Below, one piece after another: positions 1 through 5,964 of a stretch of DNA of 15,240 nt. The DNA comes from Bacteroidales bacterium. Lineage in GTDB: Bacteria > Bacteroidota > Bacteroidia > Bacteroidales > P3. The stretch is from contig DUQY01000110.1 of NCBI GenBank assembly GCA_012837565.1, positions 1 to 15,240 of the forward strand, read 5' to 3'. Each line of letters opens with the position of its first letter. Position 1 is the stretch's first letter. A program made the position numbers and the translations under genes. Below the pieces are notes generated by a model. It was not told the DNA's origin and did no database searches. It saw nothing but the letters and a program-made list of their open reading frames with translations.

Positions 1-2
1 CA

Positions 3-188
3 ATTGGAGCCTCAATACTTGTTGGGTTTCTTATACAACTCTTCCTTGAACAACTATCAAAAGGAATGGAACATGGTCACGTGCATTCAAATGGAGAAAA
101 TATAAGTAAAGTTTCATCCGTAATGCTCCTGACTTTGACACAATATAATACAGTATTTTTTAAATCTCTAACAATCTGTTTGTTATAA
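3..188 (+). pseudogene. ZIP-family metal transporter fragment, truncated by an insertion sequence
   Basis: An open frame enters from the left edge of the window. It reads a hydrophobic segment (IGASILVGFLIQLFLEQLSK) followed by GMEHGHVHS and a short polar stretch. This resembles the part of ZIP permeases (zinc/iron transporters of the inner membrane) where a transmembrane helix leads into the His-rich loop EHGHxH before the metal-binding helix (HAxxEG). The homologous part stops at about base 126, where the IS inverted repeat begins. The frame then runs through IS sequence to a stop at 186-188. The conserved helices after the His loop are not found beyond the two ISs, so the right-hand part of the gene is missing from this window. 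The rest of the gene to the left is outside the window. The family call rests on a short fragment, but the hydrophobic-helix-plus-EHGHxH pattern is distinctive. Confidence 0.6.
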
Positions 189-191
189 TTT

Positions 192-217
192 TTGCGTCAC
201 CATTTAGGGTGACGCAA
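192..217 (+). promoter_or_regulatory. Perfect dyad/hairpin upstream of transposase A
   Basis: TTGCGTCACC (192-201) and GGTGACGCAA (208-217) form a perfect 10-bp inverted repeat around a 6-base loop. It sits about 25 bases before the transposase ATG and just before the putative -7 element at 231, so it covers the -33 region. The right arm with part of the loop is repeated at 1778-1792 across the transposase stop codon. It could be a transposase-binding operator, or an RNA hairpin that limits translation of read-through transcripts as known for some other IS families. The sequence does not decide between these. Confidence 0.6.
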
Positions 218-230
218 GGTAAAAATGTGT

Positions 231-238
231 TATTTTTG
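231..238 (+). promoter_or_regulatory. Putative -7 element (TATTTTTG) of transposase A
   Basis: TATTTTTG fits the Bacteroidota -7 consensus TAnnTTTG and ends three bases before the ATG at 242. Copy B has the same octamer at the equivalent place. If used, transcription would begin at or within a base or two of the start codon, giving a leaderless message. No good -33 TTTG is seen at the usual spacing, and the region is AT-rich, so a chance match is possible. Confidence 0.4.
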
Positions 239-241
239 TGA

Positions 242-1783
242 ATGTTTATTCGCAAAAAGAAAAATAGATCAGGTACAACAAGTGTAATTGTTGTAAGTAA
301 AGCCTACGGCAAATTTAAAGAAGTCAAAACAATCGGGGTAAGTGATGATGAATCTCAAATAGAGAACTTTGTCAGAGAAGCTCGTCGCTGGATAGCTACT
401 CAAACAGGAGCTCAGGATCTCTTTCAGCAAAATATTAAAGAGGAAGAAGAAAAACATTTAACTGAGCATCTAATATCTAATATAGAAAATATATTGATAA
501 ATGGTACTCAATTGATTTTAGATAAAGTATTTGAACTAATAGGTTTTAATAATATTGAAGATGATACCTTACGTCAATTAGTAGTAGCACGTTTAAGTCA
601 ACCAATGAGTAAATCTGCCACTGTAGATTATTTAAAATCACATTTTGATGAAGATGTTAAGCTTTATAAGATATATCGCTATTTAGATAAGTTATACGAC
701 ACTCAAAGAGAAGAAATTCAAAATATAAGTGTAGAGCATACTCGGAAGATTTTAGGAGGTAAGATAGGGCTAATGTTTTATGATGTCACAACACTTTATT
801 TTGAAACAGATAAAAGCGACGAACTGCGAGAGAGTGGTTTTTCTAAAGATGGTAAACATAGTCAACCTCAAGTCGTTTTAGGTTTATTGGTAAGCAAGGA
901 TGGCTATCCACTATCATATTCATTATTCAATGGCTCACAATATGAGGGACGAACAATGTTGCCTATTGTGGAGGATTTCATTCAGAGATTTAAATTAGAT
1001 GATTTTGTAATTGTAGCAGATTCTGGACTAATGAATAAATCTAATATATCATTTCTTCAATCAGGAGGTTATAAATACATTATTGGAGCAAGAATTAAGA
1101 ACGAAACAAGTAATATTAAAAAGACTATTTTATCTTTTGAGAAGATAGATGGTCTCTTTCATGAAATTAAAAAGGGTGATGATAGATTAATCATAGGTTA
1201 CTCATCTCAAAGAGCAAAAAAGGATAAATACAATAGAGGAAAAGGAATTAAAAGGCTTCAGACAGCATATAAAACAGGCAATATTACCAAAGAGAATATA
1301 AATAAGAGAGGGTATAATAAATTCCTAGAAATTTCAGATGATATAAAAGTAGTTATCAATCAAGATAAAATTAATGAAGATGAAAAGTGGGATGGATTAA
1401 AAGGATACATTACAAACACAACTCTACCTCCTAAAGACGTATATGAACAATATAGTGGTTTATGGGTAGTTGAAAAAGCTTTTAGGATAACAAAAGGCAC
1501 ACTTGAGATAAGACCTATGTTCCATTTTACACAAAGGAGGATAGAGGCTCATGTTTGTATTTGCTTTGTTGCGTACAAAGTATATAAGGAATTGGAGAGA
1601 ATATTAAAGACAAATAACATTAAATTAAGTGTAGATAAAGTATTAGATATTGCTAAAACAATAACAACTTTAAAAATCAAATTGCCACTTAGTAATACAA
1701 TAATGACTAAAACAATGATAATGACAACAAAACACAAATCAATTGCTAAGCTTTTCGATGATGATTTTTGGAAATCAATTTAG
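242..1783 (+). CDS. IS1634-family transposase, copy A
   Basis: This 513-residue DDE transposase would catalyse cut-and-paste movement of the surrounding element. The acidic residues are visible: D181 in YDVTTLYFE, D260 in VIVADSGLM, and E411 in the YREK-like region (Y404, E411, K418; the Arg of the motif is replaced by Leu407). A Lys/Asn-rich insertion with GYNKFLEI (about 325-365) lies between D260 and E411, as in the IS4-like group that contains IS1634/IS1549. The N-terminal stretch MFIRKKKNRSGT is basic and typical of the family. The ORF is complete with no frameshift, so the element may be active. It is roughly two-thirds identical by eye to copy B, so the two are distinct elements and not a recent duplication. 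The stop codon is TAG and lies inside a repeated regulatory motif. Confidence 0.93.
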   Translation: MFIRKKKNRSGTTSVIVVSKAYGKFKEVKTIGVSDDESQIENFVREARRWIATQTGAQDLFQQNIKEEEEKHLTEHLISNIENILINGTQLILDKVFELIGFNNIEDDTLRQLVVARLSQPMSKSATVDYLKSHFDEDVKLYKIYRYLDKLYDTQREEIQNISVEHTRKILGGKIGLMFYDVTTLYFETDKSDELRESGFSKDGKHSQPQVVLGLLVSKDGYPLSYSLFNGSQYEGRTMLPIVEDFIQRFKLDDFVIVADSGLMNKSNISFLQSGGYKYIIGARIKNETSNIKKTILSFEKIDGLFHEIKKGDDRLIIGYSSQRAKKDKYNRGKGIKRLQTAYKTGNITKENINKRGYNKFLEISDDIKVVINQDKINEDEKWDGLKGYITNTTLPPKDVYEQYSGLWVVEKAFRITKGTLEIRPMFHFTQRRIEAHVCICFVAYKVYKELERILKTNNIKLSVDKVLDIAKTITTLKIKLPLSNTIMTKTMIMTTKHKSIAKLFDDDFWKSI

Positions 1784-1792
1784 GGTGACGCA
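1778..1792 (+). repeat. Direct repeat of the copy A dyad half-site across the stop codon
   Basis: The 15 bases ATTTAGGGTGACGCA are identical to bases 202-216, the loop and right arm of the upstream dyad. They include the transposase stop codon TAG (1781-1783) and end 15 bases before the right terminus. The copy is specific to this element: copy B repeats its own version of the motif. Confidence 0.75.
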
Positions 1793-1804
1793 TAGTCAAA
1801 GTCA

Positions 1805-1833
1805 GGAAAAAACTATCATAGTGCAGGATCTAT
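1805..1833. repeat. Left copy of the 29-bp target-site duplication of copy B
   Basis: These 29 bases recur perfectly at 3520-3548 on the other side of copy B. The repeat starts GGAAAAAACTATCATAGTG and ends GGATCTAT. Its first bases coincide with the last bases of copy A's right inverted repeat. Because two bases of the IS end (TC) also follow the right copy, the boundary is ambiguous by about 2 bp (29-31 bp). Long, variable target duplications are a known hallmark of the IS1634/IS1549 group. Confidence 0.8.
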
Positions 1834-1902
1834 TCCTGACTTTGACACTTATTTTTCTTTTAACTTATAATTCGCTGTAATATAGTTATCTGTATTTTTT
1901 GC

Positions 1903-1920
1903 TTCACCCTTTAGGGTGAA
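1903..1920 (+). promoter_or_regulatory. Perfect dyad/hairpin upstream of transposase B
   Basis: TTCACCCT (1903-1910) and AGGGTGAA (1913-1920) form a perfect 8-bp inverted repeat with a 2-base loop. Its distance to the -7-like octamer and the ATG is almost the same as in copy A. The sequence differs from copy A's dyad (GAATC in place of GACGC), yet its right arm is again repeated at the end of the same element (3492-3503). The likely role is the same as for the copy A dyad, operator or RNA hairpin. Confidence 0.6.
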
Positions 1921-1938
1921 TCGGACGAAAATAAATGT

Positions 1939-1946
1939 TATTTTTG
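1939..1946 (+). promoter_or_regulatory. Putative -7 element (TATTTTTG) of transposase B
   Basis: This is the same octamer as in copy A, four bases before the ATG at 1951. It is preserved although most surrounding noncoding bases differ between the two copies, which supports function. It implies a leaderless or nearly leaderless transposase message. Confidence 0.4.
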
Positions 1947-1950
1947 CATT

Positions 1951-3495
1951 ATGTTTATACGTAAAAGGAAAAATCGTACAGGAACTGTAACTGTTGTAGT
2001 TGTTGATAAGAGCAATGGTAAGTTTAAAGAGATAAAAACTATAGGAGTAAGTTCAGATCCATCTGAAATAGATGAATTATATCTTAGAGGTAAAAAATGG
2101 ATATTAAGTCAACAAGGAATTTATGATATGTTTGAAGAGCATAAACGCCAAGAGGAAGAAAAGAAGGTTACAGACTACTTACTATCAAATATTGAAAACA
2201 TTTTACTTAATGGGACACAATTGATATTAAATCATGTTTTTAATAAGATTGGATTTAATAAGATTGAAGATATTATATTAAAGCATTTGGTAATTTCACG
2301 TATTTGTCAACCTCGCAGTAAAGTCGCAACTGTTGATTATTTAAAATCATATTTTGATGAAGATATTGAGTTGCATAAGATTTATAGATATTTAGATAAA
2401 TTGCACGATGGTCAAAAAGAAATAGTACAACAAATCAGTGTTGAACACACAAAAATGATATTAGGAGGCACAATTGGACTTGTTTTTTATGATGTTACCA
2501 CACTCTATTTTGAGACTGACCAAGCAGATGAATTAAGAAAAACAGGGTACTCAAAAGATGGGAAACACTCATGTCCACAAATTGTATTGGGTTTATTGGT
2601 TAGCATGGGAGGATATCCATTAGCATATTCTATTAACGAGGGGAATAAATATGAAGGTCATACAATGTTGCCAGTAGTGGAAGACTTTGTAAATAAATTT
2701 GATTTAAATGATTTTGTCATTGTTGCAGACTCTGGATTAATGAACAAAGATAATATTGTCCTACTAGAGGAAAAAAAGTATAAATATATAATTGGAGCCA
2801 GAATTAAAAATGAGAACAAAACAATTACTAATTGGATTTTATCAATAGAAAAGCAAGACGGTCAATTTTATGAATATCAAAAGAGTGAAGCATCCCGTCT
2901 TATAGTTGGCTATTGCGAAAAAAGAGCAAAAAAAGATCGTCACAACCGAGAAAAGGGCATAAAGAGACTTGAAAAGGAGTTTAAGAATGGTTTCATAACC
3001 AAAGATAAAGTCAATAAACGTGGATATAACAAGTTCTTAGAAATTCAAGATAGCATAAAGGTATCTATTAATCATGATAAGATTAGAGAAGATGAATGTT
3101 GGGATGGATTAAAAGGCTATATAACAAATACTTCATTGTCGGCAAATAAGGTTTACAAAGAATATAGTGAATTATGGCAGATTGAGCGTGCATTCCGAAT
3201 AACAAAAGGAACTTTAGAACTTAGGCCTATGTTTCATTTTACTAAAAAACGAATCGAAGCACACGTTTGTATTTGTTTTATTGCATATAAGGTTTATAAA
3301 GAATTAGAAAGAATACTTAAAACTAACGGGATAAAACTAAGTGTAGATAAAGTATTAGATATAGCTAAAACAATTACCACATTAAAAATACGACTACCAT
3401 TAAGCAATGAAACGATGACAAAAACGATGATACTTACTCAAAATCACAAATATATAGAGAAATTGTTTGATGATGATTTCTGGAAATCCTGTTAG
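1951..3495 (+). CDS. IS1634-family transposase, copy B
   Basis: This 514-residue DDE transposase is co-linear with copy A apart from one extra residue. D181 (YDVTTLYFE), D260 (VIVADSGLM) and E412 (LWQIERAFRITKG) are all present, and the Lys-rich insertion with NKRGYNKFLEI lies between the second and third acidic residues. Most differences from copy A are in the N-terminal 160 residues and the insertion. The C-terminal block from RPMFHF through KVLDIAKTITTLKI is nearly identical. The frame is intact from ATG to TAG, so the element could be active, in line with its undamaged terminal repeats and target duplication. Confidence 0.93.
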   Translation: MFIRKRKNRTGTVTVVVVDKSNGKFKEIKTIGVSSDPSEIDELYLRGKKWILSQQGIYDMFEEHKRQEEEKKVTDYLLSNIENILLNGTQLILNHVFNKIGFNKIEDIILKHLVISRICQPRSKVATVDYLKSYFDEDIELHKIYRYLDKLHDGQKEIVQQISVEHTKMILGGTIGLVFYDVTTLYFETDQADELRKTGYSKDGKHSCPQIVLGLLVSMGGYPLAYSINEGNKYEGHTMLPVVEDFVNKFDLNDFVIVADSGLMNKDNIVLLEEKKYKYIIGARIKNENKTITNWILSIEKQDGQFYEYQKSEASRLIVGYCEKRAKKDRHNREKGIKRLEKEFKNGFITKDKVNKRGYNKFLEIQDSIKVSINHDKIREDECWDGLKGYITNTSLSANKVYKEYSELWQIERAFRITKGTLELRPMFHFTKKRIEAHVCICFIAYKVYKELERILKTNGIKLSVDKVLDIAKTITTLKIRLPLSNETMTKTMILTQNHKYIEKLFDDDFWKSC

Positions 3496-3503
3496 GGTGA
3501 ATC
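3492..3503 (+). repeat. Direct repeat of the copy B dyad half-site across the stop codon
   Basis: TTAGGGTGAATC is identical to bases 1911-1922, the right arm of copy B's upstream dyad plus two bases. It contains the transposase stop codon TAG (3493-3495). The arrangement mirrors copy A but with copy B's own sequence. Confidence 0.7.
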
Positions 3504-3519
3504 TTTGTCAAAGTCAGGA

Positions 3520-3548
3520 GGAAAAAACTATCATAGTGCAGGATCTAT
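3520..3548. repeat. Right copy of the 29-bp target-site duplication of copy B
   Basis: Perfect match to 1805-1833. Sequence beyond this point is the chromosomal or remnant DNA into which copy B inserted. Confidence 0.8.
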
Positions 3549-3840
3549 TCTTCTAGCTAATACGATAGCAGAACAATAATTACCCTAACTCAGGTCGCAC
3601 AGCGTTTTAGTTTTCCTCTAATATAAGGGATTGCTGTGCGACCTGGGCTAGGGTGATTATATAATTAATGTTGATTTAGGAGCTTATAAGGAGAGTATGA
3701 CAATTGATTGCTTGGGTAATAAGAAGAATTATTTATGTTCTGAAAGCTTTATAGTTATTGACATTGAGAAACCAAGGGTGGTTCTTGGTAATCGTGATGG
3801 AGGATTGGTTGAAAAAGAAAGGGTGATAAGGTATTTATAG
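3526..3840 (+). pseudogene. Unrecognised gene remnant in two pieces, split by a palindrome
   Basis: Two open stretches share the same forward frame. The first (3526-3576) reads NYHSAGSILLANTIAEQ before a TAA. The second (3652-3840, 62 residues) contains NYLCSESFIVIDIEKP and GNRDGGLVEKERVIRYL before a TAG. Between them the frame crosses an 85-bp palindrome that carries several in-frame stops. The common frame and protein-like composition suggest remains of one gene, but I do not recognise the family. The second piece has an ATG at 3697 and could instead be a short independent ORF of 47 codons. This fills the gap of about 430 bases between copy B and the cupin gene; nothing else convincing is seen in it. 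Confidence 0.25.
3576..3660. repeat. 85-bp near-perfect palindrome (MITE- or REP-like element)
   Basis: The 28-base arms at 3576-3603 and 3633-3660 pair with 25 Watson-Crick pairs, two G-U pairs and a single A-C mismatch around a 29-base loop. The core CAGGTCGCACAGC / GCTGTGCGACCTG is perfect and GC-rich, unlike its surroundings. ATAATTA occurs at 3576-3582 and again at 3661-3667, a possible but weak target duplication. There is no long T-run after the right arm, so a simple terminator is less likely than a small mobile or palindromic repeat. It is non-coding. Confidence 0.6.
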
Positions 3841-3923
3841 AATGTATAAGAACGTCTATTAATGGAATTATCACCCCTGCTGAAAATCCTGTTATGATAT
3901 TTACTATAAAATAAAATATCCTA

Positions 3924-4262
3924 TTATTTAATTTGGGTTGCTTTGGTAGGCTTTGGAGTTTTTACTACTAAGACTCTAAAGTCTACTTTTCCTTCATTAT
4001 ATAGTATATGAGGGATGTTTTTTGGACTTTCTACTAGGGTGTCTTTGGTGATTAATTCCTTTTCATCTCCTACTTCCACATAGCCTTCGCCTTCTAGTAC
4101 ATAAAAAAACACATCTACTGGGGTGGAATGTCTTTTTAGGCTTTCTCCTGGTTTAATTAGCATATGTATTACTTGAACGTGCTCTATTTCAAACAATTTC
4201 TTTGCATCAACACCATGAGGATTCTTCATTGTGTCTATGTCTTTATAGTTAATTGTCTTCAT
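3924..4262 (-). CDS. Small single-domain cupin protein
   Basis: This is a 112-residue protein of the cupin_2 type, a compact beta-barrel that usually binds a metal or small ligand in the cytoplasm. Cupin motif 1 is recognisable as PGESLKRHSTPVDVFFYVLEGEG, but the second His of the usual HxH is replaced (HST). Motif 2 is seen in ESPKNIPHILYNEG, with the P, H and N in place. Metal binding may therefore be altered. The substrate cannot be told from sequence, and such proteins are often listed as putative mannose-6-phosphate-isomerase-like or sugar-binding cupins. The gene is alone, with its own TATCTTTG promoter and a CRP/FNR-like dyad upstream. The start ATG at 4260-4262 gives the normal family length. 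Confidence 0.8.
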   Translation of the reverse strand: MKTINYKDIDTMKNPHGVDAKKLFEIEHVQVIHMLIKPGESLKRHSTPVDVFFYVLEGEGYVEVGDEKELITKDTLVESPKNIPHILYNEGKVDFRVLVVKTPKPTKATQIK

Positions 4263-4297
4263 AACTTTTAATTTTTTGTTTGTTATTTTTATTCGTT

Positions 4298-4338
4298 ATC
4301 CGTGATTCGTGATTCGGTATCCGTGATTCGGTAATCGT
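4298..4338. repeat. Short tandem repeats in the cupin leader
   Basis: CGTGATTCG occurs three times (4301, 4308, 4322), and ATCCGTGATTCG recurs with a 21-base period (4298 and 4319), followed by related GTAATCG units. The array lies between the cupin promoter and start codon, so it would be in the 5' untranslated RNA. It may be replication slippage or a spacing element; no function can be assigned. Confidence 0.5.
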
Positions 4339-4357
4339 TAATCGGGATATTATAGTG

Positions 4358-4365
4358 CAAAGATA
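4358..4365 (-). promoter_or_regulatory. Bacteroidota -7 promoter element of the cupin gene
   Basis: Read on the minus strand this is TATCTTTG, an exact TAnnTTTG match, about 95 bases upstream of the cupin ATG. No clear -33 TTTG is present at the usual spacing. Instead a perfect dyad (4387-4402) occupies that place, suggesting an activator-dependent promoter. Confidence 0.55.
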
Positions 4366-4386
4366 TAGGCAAATAGGATTTTGGTC

Positions 4387-4402
4387 TGTAATATTTATTA
4401 CA
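4387..4402. promoter_or_regulatory. CRP/FNR-like operator dyad upstream of the cupin gene
   Basis: TGTAATATTTATTACA is a perfect dyad (TGTAA-N6-TTACA) with the 5-6-5 geometry of CRP/FNR-superfamily sites. Its centre (4394.5) is about 41 bases upstream of the start point expected from the -7 element, the usual class II activator position. The regulator is not in the window. Confidence 0.4.
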
Positions 4403-4457
4403 AAAGGGAATATTATTATTAATTGGTGGTTAGAAATAAGCTGTGAAGAGAAAATTT

Positions 4458-5963
4458 TTAACTCTTAGTTTTTGTTGGAACTTTCTTGGAGTAGATATCT
4501 AGGGCTACTATTGTTGCGGTGAAGAACCAGAAGGGGATTGAGAGTTTGTCGGTGTCGAGGAAGTTGTTGAGAAAGCCATGGGTATAATAGGTTACTAAGG
4601 ACATGGTGAGGAAGATTGCTAAACGTCCTTCGTTTTTGTTTTCGGCTCTCTTATATACTTTTATGCCGGTATATATTACTGTTATTACTATCATTAGCAT
4701 GGATAGCATGCCTAGGACTCCACTGTCGGCTAAGGGTCCGAAATATTCGCTATGTGCATTTCCTAAGTTGCCTGCGTTGGTGGATATGGTTGAAAGCTGG
4801 TATGACTTTTGAAAGCTTGCGTATTCGAATTGGTAGGTGCCTGGCCCCCACCCTAAGATTGGTTTTTCTTCAAACATCCTAAATACGCATGCCCACCTAT
4901 TAAGCCTTTCTACGTTGGAGGCATCGGTACTAATATTTGATATTGAGGAAAGATGCTCGCCGATATTTCCTGAGGAGTCTTGGTTGTTTTTGGATAGTAG
5001 TTGGAGGATTGGCGTTTGGAAGACAAACAAGAAGACTATGCCTCCTAAGGCTATTATTATGAGGGGTTTTAGCTTAATTTTGAATTTAAGTATTATGTAT
5101 ATTCCTATTGCTGGAACGATGCTCATCCAAGCGGCTCTGGAATAGGATAGTATTAGTCCTGTTAGGAATACTAAAAAGAGGATAAGATAGAATATGGTTT
5201 TCCACTTGCTTTTGTTTTTGGTTACTAGGTGGAAGCTTGTCATGACTAGAAACATTGCTAGTATGGCTCCGTAGGCAGTGTGGTCGTTGTAGAAGGGTTG
5301 CATGATGTAGAAGGACTTATCGAACTCAAAGCCTGTGAGGGCAAAGGCTATGGATATATATACTACTATGATGGCTAGTGGTATGGCGTAGGATAGGTAT
5401 AGTATTTTTGTTTTCTTGAAGTTGGAAAGAAGGGGTATGAGTGCTATGTAGAATGGTATGATGTAGAAGAATTTAGAGGCAAGGAACTTGAAGGATACTA
5501 GTTGGTTGGTGGAGGTTAGGGCTGTTATAAACATCCATAGGAGATAGAAAGAAATTGCTAGGGTTATTGGGTGGGTGAAGATTCGTTTGTCGTGGTGTTG
5601 GTCTATTAGAAATTTGAAGACGTAGACTAGGGTGAAAAGTATTAGCAAAGGCTCTGTTGGTATGCTCATTGCTGAGTTTTCGCCTATAAGGGTGTTGATT
5701 GAGAATGGGGTTAGGATGGCTATTAGATATAGTACTTTATCTAACCTGTAGTAGAAAAGAAGTAGGACAAGAAATACTATAGGTATTACACCGTAATAAT
5801 AGTATTCGTAGTCGATATAGGAATAGCCAAAGCCTATGAAAAAAGCACATAGTAGAAAGATAATGATATTGGTTTGAGTTTTATCATTTATTTTTCTCCA
5901 AGCTTCTTTTGCTGGATGAGTTAGTGATAATAAGTAATCAGATATTTGATTAAGAAGTTTCAT
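4458..5963 (-). CDS. O-antigen ligase / Wzy-type polymerase family membrane protein
   Basis: This 501-residue inner-membrane protein has about a dozen hydrophobic segments and belongs to the O-antigen ligase/polymerase (Wzy_C, WaaL-like) superfamily. The diagnostic region is SYSRAAW (about 273-279) at the end of a transmembrane helix, then a large periplasmic loop of about 320-410 with RWACVFRMFEEKPILGWGPG and NAHSEYFG, followed by more helices and HGFLNNFLDTDK. Family members polymerise repeat units or join undecaprenyl-linked glycans to lipid A or to secreted proteins. Sequence alone does not separate ligase from polymerase. The ATG starts one base after the stop of the wzz-like gene, so the two are translationally linked and likely act on the same glycan. 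Ile ATA and Leu CTA codons appear frequent compared with the housekeeping genes to the right. Confidence 0.82.
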   Translation of the reverse strand: MKLLNQISDYLLSLTHPAKEAWRKINDKTQTNIIIFLLCAFFIGFGYSYIDYEYYYYGVIPIVFLVLLLFYYRLDKVLYLIAILTPFSINTLIGENSAMSIPTEPLLILFTLVYVFKFLIDQHHDKRIFTHPITLAISFYLLWMFITALTSTNQLVSFKFLASKFFYIIPFYIALIPLLSNFKKTKILYLSYAIPLAIIVVYISIAFALTGFEFDKSFYIMQPFYNDHTAYGAILAMFLVMTSFHLVTKNKSKWKTIFYLILFLVFLTGLILSYSRAAWMSIVPAIGIYIILKFKIKLKPLIIIALGGIVFLFVFQTPILQLLSKNNQDSSGNIGEHLSSISNISTDASNVERLNRWACVFRMFEEKPILGWGPGTYQFEYASFQKSYQLSTISTNAGNLGNAHSEYFGPLADSGVLGMLSMLMIVITVIYTGIKVYKRAENKNEGRLAIFLTMSLVTYYTHGFLNNFLDTDKLSIPFWFFTATIVALDIYSKKVPTKTKS

Positions 5964-5964
5964 T

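Larger units (their letters stand above)
127..1807 (+). mobile_element. IS1634-type insertion sequence, copy A
   Basis: The element is bounded by inverted repeats TCCTGACTTTGAC (from 127) and its complement GTCAAAGTCAGGA (ending 1807). It is about 1681 bp long and carries one transposase ORF that fills nearly the whole element. Exactly 24 bases separate the stop codon from the right end, the same as in copy B. Left of the ORF are a 10-bp hairpin/dyad and a TAnnTTTG element. No target-site duplication can be found: the flank before 127 (ZIP gene) does not match the sequence after 1807. That fits loss of one flank by deletion or recombination. Exact ends are uncertain by one or two bases. Confidence 0.85.
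1834..3519 (+). mobile_element. IS1634-type insertion sequence, copy B
   Basis: The element has 14-bp perfect terminal inverted repeats: TCCTGACTTTGACA at 1834-1847 and its complement at 3506-3519. It is about 1686 bp long and has one transposase ORF. It is flanked on both sides by a perfect 29-bp direct repeat, which shows a relatively recent insertion immediately right of copy A. It shares with copy A the terminal repeats, the 24-base stop-to-end distance, an upstream dyad and a -7-like octamer, while the rest of the noncoding sequence differs. Confidence 0.9.

Noticed and set aside
136..152. TTGACA followed by TATAAT in the left end of copy A
   Set aside because: The spacing is only about 3 bases, not 16-18, TTGACA belongs to the terminal repeat, and copy B lacks the TATAAT.
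127..3519. A composite transposon made of copies A and B
   Set aside because: The two elements lie in the same orientation with only 26 bp between them and no cargo gene, and the flanking repeat belongs to copy B alone.
3821..3876. Inverted repeat GGGTGATAA / TTATCACCC
   Set aside because: Nine bases with a 38-base loop and no T-run in an AT-rich region; too weak to call a terminator or operator.
4437..4470. Possible terminator after the ligase/polymerase-like gene
   Set aside because: Only a weak AAGAG/CTCTT stem with an AT-rich interior can be drawn, and it overlaps the stop codon region.
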